From Tridacna crocea (Eukaryota; Mollusca; Bivalvia; Cardiida; Cardiidae): a stretch of DNA of 64,000 nt. Shown here piece by piece: positions 10,317 to 17,722 of the stretch (within the stretch, counting starts at the first letter, position 1; each line of letters opens with the position of its first letter). Where the stretch lies: assembly GCA_943736015.1 (NCBI GenBank), contig OX031068.1, positions 29,272,296-29,336,295 of the forward strand, written 5' to 3'. A program made the position numbers and the translations under genes. The notes beneath the pieces were generated by a model. The model was not told the DNA's origin and did not search any database. It was given only the letters and a program-made list of their open reading frames with translations.

Positions 10317-10691
10317 CTAATACTCTAACCAAAGCTGTGGAAAGGCTTTTTTCTCCTTGTTAACCCACACACTTTTAAGTTTAATGCTTTTTAGTTTATC
10401 TTCTCGGATATATTTTCCCTTTTTAGGAAAAACCCTGTTCCCATACACAATTGTTATTGGCGAAATACCTATAGAGCTTAAATACTCATTTACCTTTTCC
10501 TCAATCTCCTTCATTATAGTTACTTTTTCAGGAGATAACTTCACATCCGCTTTTTGGTAGTTATATTCTGTATCATTAACTTCAAGTATTTCGCATTCCT
10601 CCTCCATTTTTAGAAATGTAGTACCAAATACGTTGATAGATGTAGTTCCATATTTAACATAATTTTTACGAGTAAAATCTAATCTTATCAT
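10317..10691 (-). CDS. conserved Polinton-type protein, unknown function
   Basis: 124 residues with no motif I can name. The N-terminal third is beta-like and hydrophobic (INVFGTTFLKMEEE), the middle is an acidic helix (about 55-75), and the C-terminus is basic and aromatic (KSVWVNKEKKAFPQLWLEY). A small nucleic-acid-binding or capsid-associated protein would fit its place between the major capsid gene and the pVI-like gene, but this is a guess. The start follows TAATATATAAA-ATG, so I take it as a real expressed gene. Confidence 0.7.
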   Translation of the reverse strand: MIRLDFTRKNYVKYGTTSINVFGTTFLKMEEECEILEVNDTEYNYQKADVKLSPEKVTIMKEIEEKVNEYLSSIGISPITIVYGNRVFPKKGKYIREDKLKSIKLKSVWVNKEKKAFPQLWLEY

Positions 10692-10736
10692 TTTATATAT
10701 TACTTTTTTTTACTTAACTTAAATTATTTTTTTTCT

Positions 10737-11138
10737 TCATGTTACTTTAATACCTGACCCACTGTTTAATTTTTTTACTAAATCCTGAATAGCAATGGCA
10801 CTCCCATCCATTAAACTGCTAATGCTTTGTGTTGTAGGATTGCTAACCGTGTTTACAGGCGTGGAAGTATGTTTTTCCAAAATTTTACATGATTTTGGTG
10901 TTAAAGCTTTTGTAACTAATTTCTTTCCCGCTTCTACAGCAACATTCTTTCCAGCCTCTAAAGCTTTCTTTGCTCCTTCCTTAGCAACACTCTTTCCAAC
11001 ATCTAAGGCAGAAGATGCAAGTTGTTTAGCCGCGTTACTAGTAAAAAGACTCGTGAGAAAGTTCGCAATACTGCTAAAGATTCCGCTACCTCCATATGCA
11101 TACCTTTTATTAAATCCTCGTTTCTTAGGCGATATCAT
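10737..11138 (-). CDS. candidate pVI-like membrane-active minor capsid protein
   Basis: 133 residues. A short basic head (MISPKKRGFNKRYAYGG) is followed at residues 18-40 by an amphipathic stretch (SGIFSSIANFLTSLFTSNAA), then an Ala/Lys-rich helix with 'GKSVAKEGAKKALEAGKNVA' character, and a polar tail. This layout recalls adenovirus protein VI, where the viral protease cuts after a Gly-Gly and frees an amphipathic helix. Here AYGG at 14-17 sits just ahead of the helix, although adenain prefers Met, Ile or Leu four residues before the cut. The neighbours are structural genes. The start follows TATTATAAAAA-ATG. Confidence 0.5.
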   Translation of the reverse strand: MISPKKRGFNKRYAYGGSGIFSSIANFLTSLFTSNAAKQLASSALDVGKSVAKEGAKKALEAGKNVAVEAGKKLVTKALTPKSCKILEKHTSTPVNTVSNPTTQSISSLMDGSAIAIQDLVKKLNSGSGIKVT

Positions 11139-11141
11139 TTT

Positions 11142-11993
11142 TTATAATATAGACATTAAATTTTTATAGGCGTTTGAATCTATAACACCTTGCCTTTTTA
11201 ATTCATCACATATGCCTACTAACTCGTTTCTTACACCTGTGTTACCCGCTTTTTTGCTCGCTAATAACAGGTCAAGTCTTTCTATTAATGCGTTAGGATC
11301 ACCTGGGATAACAACGATACCCTTTCCTCCATATAAATCCTTGTCATCCCAAATTTGTTTGAGTATATTTTTCCATTTATTTCCTTTACTGCTTTTGGGA
11401 TATTTACTGTTTGGATTATTATCACGATAAAGAGCGTTTGTTTGTGCCATCAACTTGCCATAATTTGTATATTCCTCCTTATTAAACCCTTTCGGTTCTT
11501 TTTCGACAATTAGGCTCCATAGTCCATCGGTGCCTTCATATTCTTTACCTTCAACTATAATATTGTTGTCGCTGATTAAAATTGGTTTGTTACCGATATA
11601 AAATTTGCCTTTTCTGTCATATATCCCGTAAGTTTTATCAACTTCAGACTTAGAAGCAAACTCTCTTAGATACTTTTCTGCTATTTCTCCAATAAACAGC
11701 ACAGGTTCAACCGCTTCTTCGGTTGGTTTATCATAAGCTGTGATAGATGGAAAGGCTGGAAACTTAATGGCTTTTATACCTTCCTTAATTGGTTTAAGTT
11801 CTTCTGTTATCTCCTTAGCTGTAGCTTTTTGTGTTTCTGTAATAGGTTTAAAAAACTTTGAAAGGTCAGTTTGCAATTCTTTCTCCCCCGTTCTCTCTGC
11901 TAATTGGTTATCCCGGATATTTTTCTTTGTTTCGAGGTACTCTTTTACAATTAAGTCTCTTTTTGCAGGATCAGTTATTTTTAGAAATGACAT
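11142..11993 (-). CDS. DUF8207-type Polinton protein
   Basis: 283 residues. The N-terminal 110 residues are charged and helical, probably coiled coil (KRDLIVKEYLETKKNIRDNQ). The C-terminal part has the run YGGKGIVVIPGDP and then LLLASKKAGNTGVRNELVGI, the signature that I associate with the DUF8207 family found beside Polinton genes in animal genomes. Function is not known to me; a virion core or scaffold role would suit the length and the position between minor capsid candidates. The stop is 3 bp from the next gene's start codon, so the cluster is very tight. The start follows AATTAAAA-ATG. Confidence 0.7.
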   Translation of the reverse strand: MSFLKITDPAKRDLIVKEYLETKKNIRDNQLAERTGEKELQTDLSKFFKPITETQKATAKEITEELKPIKEGIKAIKFPAFPSITAYDKPTEEAVEPVLFIGEIAEKYLREFASKSEVDKTYGIYDRKGKFYIGNKPILISDNNIIVEGKEYEGTDGLWSLIVEKEPKGFNKEEYTNYGKLMAQTNALYRDNNPNSKYPKSSKGNKWKNILKQIWDDKDLYGGKGIVVIPGDPNALIERLDLLLASKKAGNTGVRNELVGICDELKRQGVIDSNAYKNLMSIL

Positions 11994-12000
11994 TTTTAAT

Positions 12001-12136
12001 TAGCAACATATTTTTTTAACGCAGATTTAAACGTTGTTTTTAACGCAGATTTAATCGCAGTTTTTAACACGTTTCACCGCTAACGCAATTAAAACTACAT
12101 TGGAAAGAGAAATTTATTTTAGGCTTGTTATTACTT
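12001..12136. repeat. short degenerate direct repeats between genes
   Basis: The longest gap in the leftward cluster holds repeated GCAGATTTAA and GTTTTTAACGCAG units (about 12018-12070). No ORF. Could be regulatory; nothing decisive. Confidence 0.45.
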
Positions 12137-12757
12137 TTAGTGGGTGTCAGAATTCTTTTCAACCAACCTCCGAAAGGACTCACGCGCTTCTTGCCTCCCT
12201 TTCTCAATTAATGATTCTTCAGTTTCAGCCAATATCTTTTTCTTCGTTTTTGACCTAACTTCTTCCTTCATTACTTTATACTTTTCCAATTCTTCCAAGA
12301 TTAGTTGAAATTCTTCATCAGTAACTTTGTTATCACTCAAAGCTTTCGATATATGTGAGGATATCGTATTTAACTTGGTATCCGCGATTGTTCTAATTTT
12401 TTCATGTTTCTCAGTTTTTGCAGTGGAGCGTCTTACACTATACTTTCCAATTAAGCTTAAAAGACCAGTAAAAGCTGCCGCACTTTCTAATGCTATCACT
12501 GCAGGTATCGCGACTACTGTTGATAGTAAACCTATTCCACCAGCTCCTGAAATCAGGGTAACCGTAACTAAAACCGTATCTATGTTATCTACTATTCTTG
12601 CAGCTCTAAAATATTTCTTACTTAAGGCTTCTCTTTTAGTCTTTTCATCTTCTAAAAATTTCTGAATTTCATTAATTTTCTGCAGTCTATATCCTTGCCC
12701 TTCATCAATTGGAGGAGCCGTTGGTAATTTAGGGTATCTGATCTCTTTCATCTCCAT
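12137..12757 (-). CDS. two-TM membrane protein with coiled-coil tail
   Basis: 206 residues. The N-terminus has a Pro-rich patch (PKLPTAPPIDEG, residues 9-20) and a helix. Residues 61-104 are hydrophobic and Gly/Ala-rich, enough for two membrane spans with a short turn (about 61-80 and 83-104). From 110 on, the chain is charged and helical, probably coiled coil. I do not know a named family. Its place beside minor capsid genes suggests a virion membrane-interacting or assembly protein (inference). It also has the start motif: TCTAATAAAAA-ATG. Confidence 0.65.
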   Translation of the reverse strand: MEMKEIRYPKLPTAPPIDEGQGYRLQKINEIQKFLEDEKTKREALSKKYFRAARIVDNIDTVLVTVTLISGAGGIGLLSTVVAIPAVIALESAAAFTGLLSLIGKYSVRRSTAKTEKHEKIRTIADTKLNTISSHISKALSDNKVTDEEFQLILEELEKYKVMKEEVRSKTKKKILAETEESLIEKGRQEARESFRRLVEKNSDTH

Positions 12758-12780
12758 TTTTTATTAGAATTATATTTTTT

Positions 12781-13155
12781 TTAAAATGAATAGTAAACGA
12801 GGCATAAAAGCTCGTTTTCCTCAATTGTTACACTTTTGCTAGAATTGTTTGTAATAGTAATTATAATATTCTCAACATTTTCGAGGTTAACTTCATTTTG
12901 TAAACTACACCACTTAATTTTTAAATAGGATGGTAATGAGGTTAAAACAACTCCTTTAGTCATCTTAAAACCAAACTCTAAGAGTATATGTTTAACTTCT
13001 TTAGGCGCTAGTGTAAGCTTTTCTTGACAAAAAATTTCCCAGGTTGTCGTATTTACTTTTCGAGGTGGATATTTCAAGCCTTGTAATGGCATCCAATGTA
13101 TTGTTTTTGGTTGAATAATATTTCCTTTCGTAACACCGAGTTTATGGATTTTCAT
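12781..13155 (-). CDS. dUTPase-fold-like protein, probably not catalytic
   Basis: 124 residues. The pattern from about 48 to 124 follows a trimeric dUTPase-type beta-barrel: a hydrophobic strand pair around LTLAPKEVKHILLEFGFKMT, then LTSLPSYLKIKW, then NIIITITNNSSKSVTIEENE closing with LLCLVYY, which resembles the usual 'N-hs-x-x-x-I-x-x-G-D-R-I-A-Q-L' strand. The RSG and GVIDxxYRG catalytic motifs are not visible, so it would be a structural or binding derivative, as seen in some DNA viruses. Matched by eye only; an unrelated small beta protein is possible. The start follows TTATATAAAA-ATG. Confidence 0.5.
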   Translation of the reverse strand: MKIHKLGVTKGNIIQPKTIHWMPLQGLKYPPRKVNTTTWEIFCQEKLTLAPKEVKHILLEFGFKMTKGVVLTSLPSYLKIKWCSLQNEVNLENVENIIITITNNSSKSVTIEENELLCLVYYSF

Positions 13156-13186
13156 TTTTATATAAATATTAATAATATTTATAACA

Positions 13187-13771
13187 TTACAATATAGCCC
13201 CTAAGATAGGTATATTAGCAAATGGACTATTAGGGCCTAAAAGCAGTCCACTCCCATCATAAAACTTTCCTCCTTGCTTTAAATACAAGCCATCACCAAC
13301 AGACCCTAACCCACTGCCCTTTGTAGGTGATAGGTAAAGCCCCTTTCCATCAGTTTCTACCTTACAAACGCAACCTCCTTTTTTAAGGTAAAGACCTGAC
13401 CCCATCGCTTTTTGTACTCCTGATGAGGCCAATCCAGAAAGAGCGCCAACACCTAACGCTGGTAAAATGGTTTTTGCTACCATTGGTAAAGCTCTTGCAG
13501 CCAATCCTGCCAACATACCGAGAAAACCACCTTCAATCTTCATGTTATCTCTAAGCTGTTTAGCACTCATTCTAATCGTTATGCCTTTACCATTTTCATA
13601 GGCTTTAGCCATTTTCTTTACTTGTGAATCGGTTAATCCTATAATATCATTACCTTCTAAATCCTCATGACCTAAACGAATACTTACTGGACATCCAGCT
13701 TTAACAGCATGTTGAAGCTTTTGCTTTTGCCCTTCTGATATATTAACTTTTACAGTCGTATAACTTGTCAT
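13187..13771 (-). CDS. candidate pVI/pX-like capsid protein with protease site
   Basis: 194 residues. Residues 1-78 are polar with a short internal repeat (KVNISEGQKQKLQHAVKAG and ITIRMSAKQL, the latter like its own second copy). At 79-82 is IEGG followed by Phe, which fits the adenain consensus (Met/Ile/Leu)-x-Gly-Gly-x. Directly after it, residues 83-125 are hydrophobic and Gly/Ala-rich (FLGMLAGLAARALPMVAKTI onward), a good candidate for a released membrane-active peptide. The tail has three GLYLKKGG-like repeats (about 126, 144 and 166). This protein fits pVI or pX better than most. The start follows CATATAAAAAAA-ATG. Confidence 0.6.
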   Translation of the reverse strand: MTSYTTVKVNISEGQKQKLQHAVKAGCPVSIRLGHEDLEGNDIIGLTDSQVKKMAKAYENGKGITIRMSAKQLRDNMKIEGGFLGMLAGLAARALPMVAKTILPALGVGALSGLASSGVQKAMGSGLYLKKGGCVCKVETDGKGLYLSPTKGSGLGSVGDGLYLKQGGKFYDGSGLLLGPNSPFANIPILGAIL

Positions 13772-13798
13772 TTTTTTTATATGTATAATATTTTTTTA

Positions 13799-14569
13799 TT
13801 ACACTTCTCTAATATGAAATCTAATTGTTAAAGTTTCTCCTCTAAGATTTAGTAAAGTTCCATTTTGGTCTGTAATTTCTACCGTCATGTTGTGTATTTC
13901 ATACACTGTTATAGGTAAGTATATTAGGTTTCGAGGAGTTTGAACAATTTTATATCCGGGAGATACCTCTGGGAAAAAAGAGTAAATCGTATTTTGTGTT
14001 GAACCGTTAACATAAGTTCCTGAAATGATATCAATGTTTATGAATATACTGTTTATATCGAGAATGTTTACAGTATTCTCCGACTCATGAAATCCTTGAG
14101 TATATTTTGAATGAGTAAACCCTAATACTTTAGAAATGGAGTTTGGATGATTAAAATCTACTTGGTATCCATCATCTATATCAATAACTGACTTAAGGGT
14201 ATTTGTGTTAGCAGAAATATTGATATAATATCCATCATTGACTTCATCATAGTGGTTGTTTTTTCTCATTTCCTGCTGAATGGTATCATTAATGTTTGTG
14301 ATTTCATAAGATCCTTCTGGTATTTCAACTTTATTCCATGAAGTACCATTATCCGGAGAATAAATGAAGATGTTGTTTGTTGCATCAATGTTTGGAAAAG
14401 AGTAGTAAGTTTCAAGGTCTACCAGGGCGATTTCGTATTTTTTATCCGTGTCAAGTTGAATAGGTGGGTTAAACCTATTTTTAATGCGTGTTTTGTTGTC
14501 ACTTACTATAATTTGAAAGGACGTTTTGGGTTCTGTATTCTTTGCAATTTGTTTTAAAAGATCTTCCAT
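13799..14569 (-). CDS. penton-like minor capsid protein (single jelly-roll)
   Basis: 256 residues, intact. The start MEDLLKQIAKNTEPKTSFQI, then KYEIALVDLETYYSFPNI near 45, then the segment around SYEITNINDTIQQEMRK and SKVLGFTHSKYTQGFHESEN near 150 are the pattern I know from Polinton minor capsid proteins. In the family these are single jelly-rolls forming pentamers at the capsid vertices. It is read from the same strand as the major capsid gene. The start follows ACTATATAAAAA-ATG. Identification is by overall resemblance. Confidence 0.8.
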   Translation of the reverse strand: MEDLLKQIAKNTEPKTSFQIIVSDNKTRIKNRFNPPIQLDTDKKYEIALVDLETYYSFPNIDATNNIFIYSPDNGTSWNKVEIPEGSYEITNINDTIQQEMRKNNHYDEVNDGYYINISANTNTLKSVIDIDDGYQVDFNHPNSISKVLGFTHSKYTQGFHESENTVNILDINSIFINIDIISGTYVNGSTQNTIYSFFPEVSPGYKIVQTPRNLIYLPITVYEIHNMTVEITDQNGTLLNLRGETLTIRFHIREV

Positions 14570-14617
14570 TTTTTATATAGTAAAATATATTTTTATAGAA
14601 TAAAAAATATATTTCCT

Positions 14618-15058
14618 CTATAACTCGTTTTTACTAAGTAGCAACAATTCATTAAGTATTTCCTCTAAACTCTTAGATTGGATTTCATCATTGTAGCCAT
14701 TTTTTCTACGAAGTTTCAACCACTCACAAAATATTTTATCCAAACTACGTTTATTTATCAACCACTTATTTTTATGAATATCATCATCAGTATCTATTAT
14801 ATTAAGTTTATAAAAGAAACATTCTTCATTCTCATTAATAACAACAACCCCCTCTGTAGTTTGAACAACTTCAAAATTACGCCCACTTATTTCATTTTCT
14901 TCAATATATTCTTTCATCTGCATAAGACAATAATCATAATGTCGCTTTGCAAAATCGCTTTTAGACTCTCTGATGCAAGCATTTATTTGTTCAATTATAG
15001 GTTGTAAACGTTGTTTTAAAAGAGTTCTATTATAGATTTTTTTAAACAAAGTATTCAT
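14618..15058 (-). CDS. hypothetical helical Polinton protein
   Basis: 146 residues with no named domain. Mostly helical and charged (KQRLQPIIEQINACIRESKS near 15-34), with a small beta-like middle (FEVVQTTEGVVVINENEEC, about 62-80) and a Leu-rich acidic end. It lies between the packaging ATPase and the penton-like gene, so a morphogenesis role is possible. It has the element's start motif, TATTATATAAA-ATG, which is the best evidence that it is used. Confidence 0.65.
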   Translation of the reverse strand: MNTLFKKIYNRTLLKQRLQPIIEQINACIRESKSDFAKRHYDYCLMQMKEYIEENEISGRNFEVVQTTEGVVVINENEECFFYKLNIIDTDDDIHKNKWLINKRSLDKIFCEWLKLRRKNGYNDEIQSKSLEEILNELLLLSKNEL

Positions 15059-15081
15059 TTTATATAATAAATATAATTTTT

Positions 15082-15858
15082 TTAACTTGGTATGTAAAAG
15101 TTATCAAAACCGCACCTGTACTTTCCATTATGTTTTTTACTCGTTAAATCGATAATAACAAAACCATGCGGTCTTTCCCAACACTTTTGACAAAATTTTC
15201 TAAACTCCTCCTTAGACATATCTTCACTTACATGGTCGTTATAAATATGATTAATGTTTTTCAGGTCTTGTTTGAAAAGACAGATAAAATTTGCGTTTTC
15301 TCTAATAGTTTGTCTCGGTAATCTAAAATAGTTTTGTGAAAGATAAAAGCAGTCAACATTACTATGCCTCCCACGAAGGTAATAGCACTCACACTTATTT
15401 TGCTTTTCTAAAAGTAAATCGTCAAAAATCATTAAATTTTTGTTTTCTGAGCTTAAATCTCGTGGGTCAGGTACATCGTCTGCTGTTTCAAAAAAACTAC
15501 ACTTTATATCCGATTTATTTCTCAATGTTTTTACCCATTCTTCAATCAAAGCTGTTGGTGAAACATTTAAATCTTGTATTTCATCTCGCATATTAAATAG
15601 CTTTAAGATACCTTCTTTCGGTAGTCTTTCTTCAAAGGCTTTTTTAAGTATGCGGTATTCAGGTTGAAAAAGACTTTTCCCAAAAACACATAAGTTGTTG
15701 TAGTCCATCCAACCCGGTCTAAGTAAAAGGTTAAGTAAAAGGGTGGTTTTACCACATCCTGATTTACCTACGATTAATCCCCTGATACTCTTTGGTAAAA
15801 GAGGGTTATTAAATCTTTTTGATACTACTTCATTCCATGATAACTCGATTGTATCCAT
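15082..15858 (-). CDS. genome-packaging ATPase (FtsK/HerA, A32-like)
   Basis: 258 residues. Walker A is GKSGCGKTT at 31-39; Walker B is LMIFDDL at 141-147. RGRHSNVDCFYLSQNYFRLP around 160-185 is the conserved segment after Walker B in A32-type packaging ATPases of Polintons, virophages and nucleocytoplasmic large DNA viruses. It should drive genome translocation into the preformed capsid. It is the first gene of the leftward set and faces the PLA2 gene across 32 bp. The start follows GTTATATAAAA-ATG. Confidence 0.93.
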   Translation of the reverse strand: MDTIELSWNEVVSKRFNNPLLPKSIRGLIVGKSGCGKTTLLLNLLLRPGWMDYNNLCVFGKSLFQPEYRILKKAFEERLPKEGILKLFNMRDEIQDLNVSPTALIEEWVKTLRNKSDIKCSFFETADDVPDPRDLSSENKNLMIFDDLLLEKQNKCECYYLRGRHSNVDCFYLSQNYFRLPRQTIRENANFICLFKQDLKNINHIYNDHVSEDMSKEEFRKFCQKCWERPHGFVIIDLTSKKHNGKYRCGFDNFYIPS

Positions 15859-15890
15859 TTTTATATAACTTTTTTATTTATTATATAAAA
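15859..15890. promoter_or_regulatory. divergent promoter between ATPase and PLA2 genes
   Basis: Only 32 bp separate the two start codons. Each edge is a TATATAAAA run abutting an ATG, one on each strand, with an A/T core. This is the minimal example of the start motif that precedes nearly every gene of the element. Confidence 0.65.
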
Positions 15891-16385
15891 ATGTATTGCG
15901 TTAAATGTAAAAAAGTTACTGATACGAATAACATAGAATACACTGTTAGTAAGAATGGAAGAAATATGAAACGAGGAAAATGCTCGGTTTGTGGAACAAC
16001 TAAAACTCAGTTTATTAAGGCGCAGAAGGGTGGGTCAGTTTTAAACAAAATGATTAACAATATGCCTTTTGAGATGCATCTCCCTGGTCACAATTTTACG
16101 GGGCCCGGCACTAACCTTAAAAAAAGGTTAAACCCAGACTTAACTCCAAAGAAATGGAGCAAACCTATCAATAGAGTAGATAAAGCCGCTTATCATCATG
16201 ACATATGTTATCTCCAAAACGATGATACAGCTACAAGAAATGCTGTTTGTGATAAAAATATGTTAACAGAGTTAAAAGGTATTTACAATCCTACTTTAAA
16301 AGAGAAAATGGAAAGGGGAATTGTTTCTAGCTTAATTGGAACAAAGAAACGATTTGGAATGGGGATTAAAAAAAAAATTTCGTAG
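15891..16385 (+). CDS. zinc-ribbon + phospholipase A2-like domain protein
   Basis: 164 residues. I start at 15891 because the upstream in-frame extension crosses the divergent promoter and this ATG directly follows TTATATAAAA. Residues 1-35 hold a CxxC pair set (Cys3, 6, 31, 34), a small zinc ribbon. A PLA2-like domain follows: the GPGT calcium-loop-like element at 71-74 and the helix with His103-Asp104 and Tyr107 (AAYHHDICY), as in the PLA2 domains of parvovirus capsids, which breach endosomal membranes. The frame ends in a run of ten A (16368-16377), after which the integrase frame opens by a -1 shift. In relatives the two may be one protein. Confidence 0.8.
   Translation: MYCVKCKKVTDTNNIEYTVSKNGRNMKRGKCSVCGTTKTQFIKAQKGGSVLNKMINNMPFEMHLPGHNFTGPGTNLKKRLNPDLTPKKWSKPINRVDKAAYHHDICYLQNDDTATRNAVCDKNMLTELKGIYNPTLKEKMERGIVSSLIGTKKRFGMGIKKKIS
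16368..16377 (+). promoter_or_regulatory. A10 run: candidate -1 slippage site
   Basis: Ten A at the end of the PLA2 frame, read in zero frame as AAA AAA AAA A. It is 5 bp from the PLA2 stop (TAG at 16383-16385) and lies just inside the opening of the integrase frame. Could be a programmed slip, a transcriptional slip or a recent indel. Confidence 0.5.
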
Positions 16386-17290
16386 ATTTAGCGGAAGAAC
16401 TACACAAGCCCGTAAAGAGAAAATTTAAGAAGAGGAGAGTTGAAGTAAACGGTATTGATAGGATATGGGCTGCGGATTTAGTAGACATGCAAGCGTTTTC
16501 TAAATTTAATCGTGATGTAAAATATCTTCTCGCTGTTATTGACATCTTTTCTAAATATGGTTATCTGGTGCCATTAAAAGACAAAACGGGAAAGTCTGTT
16601 GCTACAGCACTAAGGAGTATTTTTAAGGAGAGAAAACCGGAGAAAATGTGGGTAGATAAAGGTAAAGAGTTTTATAACAAAGATGTTAAAGACTTGATTG
16701 AATTGTATTCTACCGAGAATGAGGAAAAATCTAGCGTAGTTGAGAGATGGATTAGAACAATGAAAGAAAAAATGTGGAAGTATTTTTCTGCTAACTCTAC
16801 GAGCGTTTACATTAACGTGTTACAAGACCTCGTTAAAGAATATAATAACACGAGACATTCTTCTATTAAGATGACACCGGTAGACGCGAGTAAAAAAGAA
16901 AATGAAACCGAAGTTTGGAGAAATCTTTACCCCGATCGTTTCGAAATAAGAGATATAAAACCTAAGTTTTCTGTCGGAGATAAAGTAAGGATAACTAAAA
17001 AGAAGAAGACTTTCGAGAAAGGTTATACTACAAGATGGACTGAAGAGGTTTTTACGGTTTCCGAGGTTAAAAATACGGAGCCTGTAACGTATAAAATAAA
17101 AGACCTTAATGGAGAAGAGATACAAGGTACCTTTTATGAACCCGAGCTACAAAAAACTAGCCAAGAGTTGTATAGGATAGAAAAGGTTATTAAAAAGGGA
17201 AAAAATAAATCGTTAGTAAAGTGGAAGGGTTATTCCGATGAGTTTAATTCATGGGTTGATAATAGTGATATAGTAAATATCTCATCATAA
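16370..17290 (+). CDS. Polinton integrase (retroviral-type DDE, chromodomain)
   Basis: The frame is open from 16370 (stop just before, at 16367-16369). The first ATG is at 16487, but the first catalytic Asp (ADLVD, codon 16475-16477) lies upstream of it, so translation must begin earlier, most simply by -1 frameshifting from the PLA2 frame. Counting from the ATG: second Asp in WVDKGKEF at 57, Glu in SSVVERW at 86, then an SH3-like DNA-binding part and a C-terminal chromodomain at about 228-263 (LYRIEKVIKKGKNKSLVKWK). The N-terminal HHCC zinc domain of other Polinton integrases is not seen. Role: insertion of the element. It stops 5 bp before the protease ATG. Confidence 0.9.
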   Translation, partial: KKNFVDLAEELHKPVKRKFKKRRVEVNGIDRIWAADLVDMQAFSKFNRDVKYLLAVIDIFSKYGYLVPLKDKTGKSVATALRSIFKERKPEKMWVDKGKEFYNKDVKDLIELYSTENEEKSSVVERWIRTMKEKMWKYFSANSTSVYINVLQDLVKEYNNTRHSSIKMTPVDASKKENETEVWRNLYPDRFEIRDIKPKFSVGDKVRITKKKKTFEKGYTTRWTEEVFTVSEVKNTEPVTYKIKDLNGEEIQGTFYEPELQKTSQELYRIEKVIKKGKNKSLVKWKGYSDEFNSWVDNSDIVNISS

Positions 17291-17295
17291 TAAAA

Positions 17296-17712
17296 ATGAG
17301 AAATATTGCAGTAGGAAACCTTATACTACCAAATAGACCGTTAAACAATTTCGAATTAGAAAGTGCGGCAAAAAAATTAAAGATTCCTTCTTTTAGAGGT
17401 GTCATGGTAAGAGACACTTTACCGAGTAAGTGTAGGAAAAAGGAATGCGGTATATTAAACCTCGATGACACAGGTGGTCCTGGGACCCATTGGGTTGCTT
17501 GGTATAAAAACGGTAAAACTAAAAATTACTTTGACAGTTATGGTATACAACCCCCTATCGAAATTCGAGAGTATCTAAAAAGCCCAATACATTACAATAG
17601 TGACCAGATACAACCAGCTGAAGAGGTATTTTGCGGGCATCTGTGTCTTTACGTACTTAAAGAGTTAGGTAGAGGTAAAGAGTTTCAGAATGTTTTAAAT
17701 ACTTTATTTTAG
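17296..17712 (+). CDS. adenain-type cysteine protease (maturation protease)
   Basis: 138 residues. The catalytic residues sit in adenain order: His65 (GTHWVAW), Asp80 (FDSYG; adenovirus has Glu), Gln106 and Cys113 (CGHLCLY), with the Gln seven residues before the Cys as in adenovirus. In the family this enzyme cleaves capsid precursors after (Met/Ile/Leu)-x-Gly-Gly or -x-Gly-x motifs. A fitting site is present in the 13187-13771 protein. It follows the integrase stop by 5 bp. The start motif is CATAATAAAA-ATG. Confidence 0.93.
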   Translation: MRNIAVGNLILPNRPLNNFELESAAKKLKIPSFRGVMVRDTLPSKCRKKECGILNLDDTGGPGTHWVAWYKNGKTKNYFDSYGIQPPIEIREYLKSPIHYNSDQIQPAEEVFCGHLCLYVLKELGRGKEFQNVLNTLF

Positions 17713-17722
17713 TAATAAAAAA

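Noticed and set aside
15819-15890. Earlier start for the PLA2 gene
   Set aside because: The extension overlaps the ATPase gene start and the divergent promoter. The ATG at 15891 has the element's start motif.
16487-17290. Integrase starting at its first ATG
   Set aside because: This would leave out the first catalytic Asp at codon 16475-16477 and has no start motif.
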